Part shown: one piece after another, positions 57,889 through 64,000 of the stretch
Numbering within the stretch: the stretch's first letter is position 1
Layout: every line of letters starts with the position of its first letter
From: JAAYAE01 sp963678395
GTDB lineage: Bacteria > Bacillota > Negativicutes > Acidaminococcales > Acidaminococcaceae
DNA: 64,000 nt
NCBI GenBank assembly: GCA_963678395.1
Contig: OY782827.1
Location: 1,240,001 to 1,304,000 of the forward strand
Direction: 5' to 3'
Program-made: the position numbers and the translations under genes
Notes under the pieces: generated by a model
Databases searched by the model: none
Told to the model about the DNA's origin: nothing
What the model saw: only the letters and a program-made list of their open reading frames with translations

Positions 57889-59814
57889 TTAAAAATTTCT
57901 AACTATAGCCGCAAAGCTTATAGCATCAAGACTAGCTCCGCCAACTAAAACTCCATCTATTCCTCTAATATTAAAATCATTCACATTGTCAGCCTTAACG
58001 CTGCCACCATAAAGTATTCTTACTTTAGTTGAGATTTTTTCGCCAAAAAGTTTTCTCAGTTTATATCTAATTCCATTACAAACCTCGAACGCATCCTTTG
58101 CCGTGGCTGTCTTTCCCGTACCAATAGCCCACAAGGGCTCATACGCAATAACTAAAGTTTCAGCATCTTCAACTTTAATATCTTTTAACGCCGTTGTTAT
58201 CTGGCGACCAATTTTGCCCATTGTTTTGCCTTCTTGGCGTTCTTGGGCATTTTCTCCCACACATAATACAGGAACCAAACCATTACGATATGCAGCTTTA
58301 ATTTTTTGTGACACTATAGCATCTTTTTCGCCAAATAACGTTCTGCGCTCGGAATGTCCTACTATAACATATTGACAGCCAATATCTGCCAGCATAGCTC
58401 CTGAAACTTCACCTGTAAATGCGCCTTGTTCTTCCCAATGCAAATTTTGCGCACCATAACCAACTTCTTTGCCATCAATAGCATCAGCTACTGTTTCCAG
58501 TGCTGTGAATGGCGGGAAAATCACTACTTCAGAAGCTGAGCCGAAAGTTTCTTCTACAATATCTTCTGCTAACTCCACTGACTCTGTAACATTTTTATGC
58601 ATTTTCCAATTACCGGCAATAAATGGCCTACGTAAAGGATCTAAAGCCGCAACTCCCGGCAGTACTTTTCCTTCCAAATACTCTAAAGAAGCCCCTCCAC
58701 CTGTGGAAATATGCTTTATTTTTTTAGCTAGTTTTAGCTTTTCAATAGCAGCAACTGAATCACCACCACCTACAATAGTAATTCCCTTAGACATGCCCAA
58801 AGCTTGCGCAACTGCTTCTGTCCCCTTACAAAATGCATCCATTTCAAACACACCCATAGGGCCATTCCACACAATCGTTTTCATTGGTTCTAGGGCTTTT
58901 ACATAAAGTTCTGCTGTTTTAGGTCCTATGTCCAAGGCCATATAGTCTTGATTTAAGTCGCCAATAGCTTGTACTTCATGTTTTGCCTCAGCTGCAAAAG
59001 AGTCGGCCATAACCAAATCCACAGGTAAGTACATTTTAACTTTATTTGCATCTGCTTTTTTTAGCAATTCTCTAGCTAAGTGCAACTTATCTTCTTCAAC
59101 TAAAGAATTTCCTAAATGGAATCCTTCAGCTGCCAAAAATATATTGGCCATACCGCCACCAATTAAAATTATATCCACTTTATCTAAGAGACTATCAATA
59201 ACACCAATCTTATCTGACACTTTTGCTCCGCCAATAATAGCAGCAAAAGGCCGTGAAGGATTAGTTACAGCTTTGCCTAAATAACGCAGCTCTTTTTCCA
59301 AAAGGAACCCTGCTACAGAAGGTAAAAAATGTGTCACTCCCTCAACTGAGGCATGTGCCCTATGCGAAACACCAAACCCATCATTGACATAAATATCGGC
59401 CACTGAGGCCAGTTGCTCGGCAAAAGCCATATTGTTTTCTTCTTCTTCCTTATGGAAACGTAAGTTTTCCATAAGGAAAACGTCGCCTGTCTCCATTTGT
59501 CCTACAGCATCTTGCACTTGCGCCCCGATACAATCGTCAATAAACTGCACATTTTTGTTTAATAACATTGACAAATGTGCAGCCACCGGTGCTAAAGAAT
59601 ACTTTGCCACAACCTCACCCTTAGGGCGCCCTAAATGCGCCATAAGGATAACGATTGCCTGGTTTTTCAACAAATATTTAATTGTTTCCAACGATGCTTT
59701 GATGCGAGTATCGTCAGTTATATTACCGTCAGCATCCATTGGTACGTTAAAGTCCACGCGTACCAACACTTTTTTATTTTTTACATCCAAAGCTCTAATT
59801 GTTTTTTTATCCAT
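57889..59814 (-). CDS. pgk-tpiA: phosphoglycerate kinase-triosephosphate isomerase fusion
   Basis: One 641-residue polypeptide. Residues 1 to about 393 are PGK (RVDFNVPMD, LMAHLGRPKG, GGAKVSDKIGV, the nucleotide loop GGGDSVAA and STGGGASLEYLEGK). Residues about 398-641 are TIM (FIAGNWKMHK with catalytic Lys, VGHSERR with catalytic His, VIAYEPLWAIGTG with catalytic Glu, GGSVKADN phosphate loop). The join LPGVAALDPLRRPFIAGN is in frame with no stop or Shine-Dalgarno for a separate tpiA. Thermotoga maritima has a similar natural fusion. Both active sites look complete. Could give a bifunctional enzyme within the operon. Confidence 0.95.
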   Translation of the reverse strand: MDKKTIRALDVKNKKVLVRVDFNVPMDADGNITDDTRIKASLETIKYLLKNQAIVILMAHLGRPKGEVVAKYSLAPVAAHLSMLLNKNVQFIDDCIGAQVQDAVGQMETGDVFLMENLRFHKEEEENNMAFAEQLASVADIYVNDGFGVSHRAHASVEGVTHFLPSVAGFLLEKELRYLGKAVTNPSRPFAAIIGGAKVSDKIGVIDSLLDKVDIILIGGGMANIFLAAEGFHLGNSLVEEDKLHLARELLKKADANKVKMYLPVDLVMADSFAAEAKHEVQAIGDLNQDYMALDIGPKTAELYVKALEPMKTIVWNGPMGVFEMDAFCKGTEAVAQALGMSKGITIVGGGDSVAAIEKLKLAKKIKHISTGGGASLEYLEGKVLPGVAALDPLRRPFIAGNWKMHKNVTESVELAEDIVEETFGSASEVVIFPPFTALETVADAIDGKEVGYGAQNLHWEEQGAFTGEVSGAMLADIGCQYVIVGHSERRTLFGEKDAIVSQKIKAAYRNGLVPVLCVGENAQERQEGKTMGKIGRQITTALKDIKVEDAETLVIAYEPLWAIGTGKTATAKDAFEVCNGIRYKLRKLFGEKISTKVRILYGGSVKADNVNDFNIRGIDGVLVGGASLDAISFAAIVRNF

Positions 59815-59838
59815 GAAAGGAAAACTCCCTTATGACTA

Positions 59839-60843
59839 TTAAAGTCCTTTTTTAGCAATATAAAGAGCTAAGTCAACCACACGGTTAGAATAACCCCATT
59901 CATTGTCATACCAAGAAACCACTTTTGCCATTCTAGGTCCAACCATCATAGTGGAAAGACCATCTACAATGGAACTCAAAGGACAACCATTATAATCACG
60001 AGAAACCAAAGGCAGTTCGTTATATCCCATAATACCTTTTAGTTCGCCTTTAGCAGCTTTCTTCAAAGCGGTGTTAATTTCAGCCACAGTAGTATCTTTG
60101 CTTAAGGTTACAGTTAAGTCAGTAATAGAAACATTGGCAGTAGGAACGCGCATGGCAAAACCATTTAATTTCCCTTTTACTTCCGGTAATACCAAAGCTA
60201 CAGCTTTAGCTGCACCTGTAGTAGTAGGAATAATCGATAATGCTGCAGCACGAGCTCTACGTAAATCAGAGTGTGGTAGATCAAGAATTTTTTGGTCATT
60301 AGTATAAGAATGAACCGTAGTCATAAGACCACTTTCAATACCAAAGTTTTCTAATAAAACCTTAGTAAATGGTGCTAAACAATTAGTGGTGCAAGATGCA
60401 TTAGAAATAATATTATGTTTTGCAGCATCATATTTATCTTCATTGACGCCCATTACTATAGTAATGTCTTCGCCCTTAGCAGGAGCTGAAATAATGACCT
60501 TTTTAGCACCAGCAGTAATATGAGCTTTCGCTTTTTCGCCTTCAGTAAAACGGCCTGTAGATTCAACTACAACTTCTACTCCCATTTTTCCCCAAGGCAA
60601 CTTGCTAGGATCAGTTTGGGCAATAACTTTAATTTTCTTACCATTAACAACGATACAATCACCATCAACGGAAACTTCCGCAGCAAAAGTACCATGTACG
60701 GAGTCATATTTTAATAAATGTGCCAAGGTTGCAGCATCAGTCAAATCATTTACAGCAACAACATCAAATTCCGGTTTACTCATAGCAGCTCTAAACACAT
60801 TACGCCCTATTCTTCCAAAGCCATTAATACCAATTTTTGTCAT
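59839..60843 (-). CDS. gap: NAD-dependent glyceraldehyde-3-phosphate dehydrogenase
   Basis: 334 residues. NAD loop KIGINGFGRIGRNVFRA, catalytic SNASCTTNCLAP (Cys) with the His in TVHSYTNDQ, and the C-terminal WYDNEWGYSNRVVDLA. Asp in VNDLTD favours NAD over NADP. First enzyme gene after cggR, likely co-transcribed with pgk-tpiA, gpmI and eno. Intact. Confidence 0.97.
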   Translation of the reverse strand: MTKIGINGFGRIGRNVFRAAMSKPEFDVVAVNDLTDAATLAHLLKYDSVHGTFAAEVSVDGDCIVVNGKKIKVIAQTDPSKLPWGKMGVEVVVESTGRFTEGEKAKAHITAGAKKVIISAPAKGEDITIVMGVNEDKYDAAKHNIISNASCTTNCLAPFTKVLLENFGIESGLMTTVHSYTNDQKILDLPHSDLRRARAAALSIIPTTTGAAKAVALVLPEVKGKLNGFAMRVPTANVSITDLTVTLSKDTTVAEINTALKKAAKGELKGIMGYNELPLVSRDYNGCPLSSIVDGLSTMMVGPRMAKVVSWYDNEWGYSNRVVDLALYIAKKGL

Positions 60844-60899
60844 GATAATTCCTCCTAATATTTTGTTTTATTTTATATTTATCTTTCCTGTCTTCGCTT

Positions 60900-61928
60900 T
60901 TAAAGAAGTTTAACCATATCTCTGGCAGCTGCTTCATCCGTCACCAAGATATCTTGATGTGAAGCTCTAATAACTGCTAAAATCGCCTGCGCTTTGGATT
61001 TGCCGCCAGCCAAACCAATTACCTTATTAATACGTTTTAAGTCATTCATCATAAGTCCTGCATTATTAGTTACGTATACAACTTTGCCATTAATATCGCA
61101 ATACTGACCAATTGCTTCACCAACTGCTCCCTGAGAGTTTAACTCTTTCATAGCACCGGCTTCCAAGCCTCTGCGTTCTGCCATTATCTTAGCCTGCCCC
61201 ATCCCATGTACTAGAATATCGGCACTTTTAATAATTTCTACAACAGCTTTTACGCCCGGATCTTCTGCCAAAATACTGTTAAGAATCTCCCCACTGACAC
61301 TGTCTGGAACATATAACTGACGATAACGTGCTTTAAGTCTTCCAGCCAAAACGGTAGCAATGGTATTAGCCTGATTTTCTACTTTGTCACCTAGCCCACC
61401 ACGGGCCGGTACCACTATAGTATTCGGCTGATTACCTCTAACATTTTCTGCCATTGCGGCCAAAGTTGTACCACCACTAACGGCAACTATATGCTGGGTT
61501 TTACCATCTTCCAACAATTGTAACAAAATACGAGCTGCTGCACGACCAATTTCGCGTTTAACGACCTCTTCTTTATCACAATCACCTGGGATAATAACTA
61601 CACGACCAATATGAAGATTTTCCACCAGCAACTTTTCCAGTGTAGATAAGTCTTGCAATTTACGAACGTAATCAGACAAATCCCGTAAAAGATCGCTGCC
61701 CTCGTCCGTCACTGCCATTCCCAATGAAGAAAAACTTAAAAGTCCAGAAGTTTTCAAAAAATCTACCTGAGCCCTTAAGACCCTTTCACTTAAACCCAAT
61801 TCTCCGGCTAGAACCCTGCGTCCAATGGGAGCATCGTGACGTACTTGTCTTAAAATGCGATACCTTTCTACCAAAAGATCGCTGAGTTCTGGTACTATCT
61901 TCTTTTGAAGATTAATAATATTATCCAT
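60900..61928 (-). CDS. cggR: CggR-type SorC-family glycolytic repressor
   Basis: 342 residues. N-terminal winged helix (RVLAGELGLSERVLRAQVDFLKTSGLL) and sugar-phosphate-binding SorC domain (VSGGTTLAAMAENV, VVPARGGLGD, ANTIATVLAGRL, VHGMGQAKIMAERRGL, VTDEAAARDMVKLL). In Bacillus subtilis the homologue represses gapA-pgk-tpi-pgm-eno and is relieved by fructose-1,6-bisphosphate; the same gene order here supports that role. First gene of the operon with a candidate operator 14 bases upstream. Intact. Confidence 0.93.
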   Translation of the reverse strand: MDNIINLQKKIVPELSDLLVERYRILRQVRHDAPIGRRVLAGELGLSERVLRAQVDFLKTSGLLSFSSLGMAVTDEGSDLLRDLSDYVRKLQDLSTLEKLLVENLHIGRVVIIPGDCDKEEVVKREIGRAAARILLQLLEDGKTQHIVAVSGGTTLAAMAENVRGNQPNTIVVPARGGLGDKVENQANTIATVLAGRLKARYRQLYVPDSVSGEILNSILAEDPGVKAVVEIIKSADILVHGMGQAKIMAERRGLEAGAMKELNSQGAVGEAIGQYCDINGKVVYVTNNAGLMMNDLKRINKVIGLAGGKSKAQAILAVIRASHQDILVTDEAAARDMVKLL

Positions 61929-61941
61929 ATAACCCCTCGCA

Positions 61942-61979
61942 GACCTTTATTGTCCCTGCCGGAACTTTTTTCGTCCCGC
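61942..61979 (-). promoter_or_regulatory. candidate CggR operator
   Basis: On the minus strand, GGGAC occurs twice exactly 21 bases apart (CGGGAC-N6-AGTT... and AGGGAC-N6-GGTC), resembling the tandem CGGGAC-N6-TGTC half-sites of the Bacillus CggR operator. It sits between the -10 box and cggR. Confidence 0.55.
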
Positions 61980-62017
61980 CAGCTCTCAAAAAAATGTTCA
62001 CTTACCGGAACGCCTTC

Positions 62018-62023
62018 ATTATA
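62018..62023 (-). promoter_or_regulatory. -10 box of the cggR glycolytic operon
   Basis: TATAAT on the minus strand, about 90 bases before cggR and upstream of the operator; no clear -35. Confidence 0.45.
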
Positions 62024-62070
62024 ACATCTTATATAAAAAAAAATAAGGCTTTTGCCATCTTTTTTTTATA

Positions 62071-62571
62071 TTATGCTCTATAATTAACTTTCTCCGGTTG
62101 CATATCATGCATATGTAACCTTTCTTTTGCCACTGACGCCCATTCTGTGCCTATTTTGCCATAATTACAATAAGGATCAATACATATACCACCGCGTGGT
62201 GTAAATTTACCCCATACCTCAATATACTTTGGATTCATAAGTTTAATTAAATCTTCCAAAATTATATTGACACAATCTTCATGAAAATCTCCATGATTTC
62301 TAAAGCTAAACAAATACAACTTCAAAGATTTGCTCTCAACTAATTTTTTCTCGGGAACATAAGAAATATAAATAGTAGCAAAATCCGGTTGTCCTGTCAT
62401 AGGACAAAGACTAGTAAACTCAGGACAATCAAATTTCACAAAATAATCTCTCTGTGGATGTTTGTTTATAAATGATTCCAAGACACTTGGGTCATAATCA
62501 TTGGGATAGTTAGTTTTTTGGCTTCCCAATAAAGTAACTCCGGTCAACTCTTTTTTATCTCTTCCACTCAT
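62071..62571 (-). CDS. queF: NADPH-dependent 7-cyano-7-deazaguanine (preQ0) reductase
   Basis: Short YkvM-type QueF, 166 residues. Catalytic Cys and Asp in FTSLCPMTGQPDFATIYI, substrate Glu in the conserved ESKSLKLYLFSFRNHGDFHEDC. Makes preQ1 for queuosine in tRNA. RBS AAGGAG before ATG 62571. It follows queT and is probably under the same riboswitch. Confidence 0.95.
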   Translation of the reverse strand: MSGRDKKELTGVTLLGSQKTNYPNDYDPSVLESFINKHPQRDYFVKFDCPEFTSLCPMTGQPDFATIYISYVPEKKLVESKSLKLYLFSFRNHGDFHEDCVNIILEDLIKLMNPKYIEVWGKFTPRGGICIDPYCNYGKIGTEWASVAKERLHMHDMQPEKVNYRA

Positions 62572-62643
62572 AATGTGTTTTCTCCTTAGTAAAAATCATA
62601 TTAGTTTCTTCTTATAAAAATTCAGTTGCAAAAAGTTTTTTTT

Positions 62644-63165
62644 TCACTTGTGTGAAGCAATTGCTTCTCTTTCGTTAGAAGAACATTTTGCCATTCTCTT
62701 TTCAACAGCGGTAACCAGTACGCCACCCACAACACCTGGTACAATTTGTCCAATAAGCAAGGATGATGCCAACACCAAGTATGGAATATTTAATAAAATG
62801 GACAGCCAAATAGGTACTATTAATCCCGGAATCAAAACTATGAATAAGGTAATAAAAATATTGGGGAAATTATGTTTTTTTGCTAGCGCTATCGCGCTGC
62901 AAGTTGTAACCCCAACAAAAGTACCCCCTATCATGTCAAGAGGTCCCAACCCACCCATGAAAGTATTACTTATTAGGTTAGCCAATCCCAACGGTATGCT
63001 TAAAAAAGGGAAAATAGCGCTTAGCCCATATAACGCTGTAGCAATACGAATTTGATACTGTCCAAAAGCAAAACTTTGCGTATAAATCATTATAACTACA
63101 TACAAAGCAATGCACAAGGCAGAAATTGTCAGTTTTCTTGTTTTAGATAATGGGGTATTAAGCAT
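62644..63165 (-). CDS. queT: QueT-family queuosine precursor transporter
   Basis: Membrane protein of about 173 residues, five to six helices (TISALCIALYVVIMIYTQSFAFGQYQIRIATALYGL... GGLGPLDMIGGTFVG), the COG4708/QueT S-component. Imports preQ0/preQ1, probably with a shared ECF energising module encoded elsewhere. The start ATG 63165 with AAAGGAG is preferred to an in-frame upstream codon at 63192 that lies inside the leader terminator. Confidence 0.88.
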   Translation of the reverse strand: MLNTPLSKTRKLTISALCIALYVVIMIYTQSFAFGQYQIRIATALYGLSAIFPFLSIPLGLANLISNTFMGGLGPLDMIGGTFVGVTTCSAIALAKKHNFPNIFITLFIVLIPGLIVPIWLSILLNIPYLVLASSLLIGQIVPGVVGGVLVTAVEKRMAKCSSNEREAIASHK

Positions 63166-63190
63166 AATAAGCTCCTTTGAATTGGGCAAC

Positions 63191-63218
63191 AAAAAAGGAA
63201 GGCAAAATAATGCCCTCC
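63191..63218 (-). terminator. attenuator terminator of the queT leader
   Basis: Minus strand GGAGGGCA-TTATTT-TGCCTTCC followed by T6, between the riboswitch and the queT start. Confidence 0.8.
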
Positions 63219-63252
63219 ATCCAAGTCAATACAATAGCACTGTTTAGTGCCG

Positions 63253-63292
63253 CCCTAGTTTTATTTTTAGACAGGATGGTTACGAACTGTCC
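63253..63292 (-). promoter_or_regulatory. preQ1-I-type riboswitch
   Basis: Minus strand GGACAG-TTCGTAACCATC-CTGTC stem-loop followed by an A-rich tail and CTAGGG, closely matching the preQ1-I pattern (compact stem, AACC loop, A-tail that re-enters the stem). It lies upstream of a terminator and queT-queF, as expected for preQ1 feedback. Confidence 0.8.
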
Positions 63293-63310
63293 GTTATTAA
63301 GTTAACCAGT

Positions 63311-63339
63311 ATTATACAATATATACTGCCGAAAAGCAA
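63311..63339 (-). promoter_or_regulatory. queT-queF promoter
   Basis: Minus strand TTGCTT (63334-63339), 17-base spacer, TATAAT (63311-63316), about 19 bases before the riboswitch. Confidence 0.65.
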
Positions 63340-63433
63340 ATATTACTAGACTTTTCAGTACCTTTATTACTTTAGAATTAGATAGATATAAAATATCTAA
63401 TATATGTGCTTATTCGGTTTTTAGTTTTTCTTA

Positions 63434-64000
63434 CTATAACTTTCTTTGAACAATCTTTGCCAGTTCATTAAGAAAAGCTTCTTGTTGCAAATACAGCCTC
63501 TCGGCTTCTGCTAAGGATACCAGTTTAAAATGCAGGTTCATTTTGGGTCGACGTTGAGCCAAGCGTGGCAAATCTGCACAAACTACTTGAGCAATCTTGG
63601 GATATCCTCCAGCAGTTTGACGGTCAGCCAAAAGAATAATAGGTTTGCCATCTGCCGGTACTTGAATAGATCCAAAAGTTACTGGTTCAGAAACTAATTC
63701 TCGCTTTTCCTTATACTGCAGTGCTTCTCCTTCCAAACGATAGCCCATTCGGTCAGACTGTAAGGTAATACTATAAGGCTCATTAAAGAAATTATGCATA
63801 CTTTCTTCAGTAAACCAATCATGCTGTTGCCCCCTAGTTATGCGAATAGCATTATCGTCAAAGATAAAGGTTCCTGGCGCATACCAAGATACAGTAGCAA
63901 AAGCAGCATTAACGCCATCTTTTTGCATAATTTATTGCGCAAATAATTCCATAGTAGAAGCAGGAGTACCTACTTTTAGCACATATCCTGTAGCCAATGC
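63434..64000 (-). pseudogene. pxpC: 5-oxoprolinase subunit C / KipA-AHS2 family, partial, in-frame TAA
   Basis: C-terminal half of the biotin-dependent carboxylase-like AHS2 domain: IRITRGQQHDWFTEE, SDRMGYRLEG, SIQVPADGKPIILLADRQTAGGYPKIAQV. Upstream in the same frame GYVLKVGTPASTMELFAQ runs to the window edge, but a TAA at 63932-63934 separates the two. One base change from a sense codon explains it. The rest of the gene is outside the window. Would hydrolyse 5-oxoproline with PxpA and PxpB. Confidence 0.8.

Overview
The window is AT-rich DNA from an anaerobic low-GC Bacillota, most likely a Negativicutes relative. I infer this from the gene families and from two gene orders: cggR-gap-pgk/tpi-gpmI-eno, and secG-esterase-rnr-smpB-ssrA. 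The Dcu C4-dicarboxylate carrier, the membrane pyrophosphatase, the ferredoxin-type proteins and the absence of respiratory genes fit a fermentative anaerobe. The species cannot be named from the sequence.

Layout. 0-9.5 kb: tail of an RluA pseudouridine synthase, class II fructose-bisphosphate aldolase, then a minus-strand peptide and acyl-amino-acid scavenging cluster (two M20 carboxypeptidase relatives, an M20 amidohydrolase, a C45-type Ntn hydrolase, YjiG/YjiH) plus an APC permease and a SYLF protein. 9.6-20.8 kb: CstA, a PatB/MalY C-S lyase with a cystine-type ABC importer behind an attenuator-like leader, a YheO/DauR regulator, a membrane-anchored phosphoesterase, and a YeiH transporter divergent from its LysR regulator. 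20.8-29.2 kb: three tandem PAS-GGDEF-EAL genes and a polyferredoxin membrane protein. 29.5-36.7 kb: intact DcuA/B, OpuC-type osmolyte importer, a hemerythrin-GGDEF sensor and a flavodoxin-like reductase. 37.1-44.5 kb: a genomic island at the 3' end of ssrA. It carries an RT-nitrilase (DRT1-like), a PD-(D/E)XK protein, and a DUF262 + HEPN pair. These three cargo segments are separated by direct repeats of the ssrA 3' end and/or its terminator. 44.5-53.7 kb: ssrA, an L,D-transpeptidase split by an ISLre2-family element, smpB, rnr, thioesterase, esterase, membrane pyrophosphatase, secG. 53.8-64 kb: an F420H2-dehydrogenase-beta-like ferredoxin protein, the lower-glycolysis operon with a PGK-triosephosphate isomerase fusion under CggR, queF, queT behind a preQ1-I-type riboswitch, and a broken pxpC.

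The most striking whole-window pattern is gene disruption. I count about 19 single-base frameshifts, nearly all in poly-A/T tracts, six in-frame stop codons, one lost start codon, one ABC-signature missense and one IS insertion. They fall in transport, signalling, regulatory, defence and stress genes. Glycolysis, secG, smpB, ssrA and the pyrophosphatase are uninterrupted. The stop substitutions and the IS insertion look like real gene decay, but some homopolymer indels could be sequencing or assembly errors, and raw reads would be needed to tell them apart.
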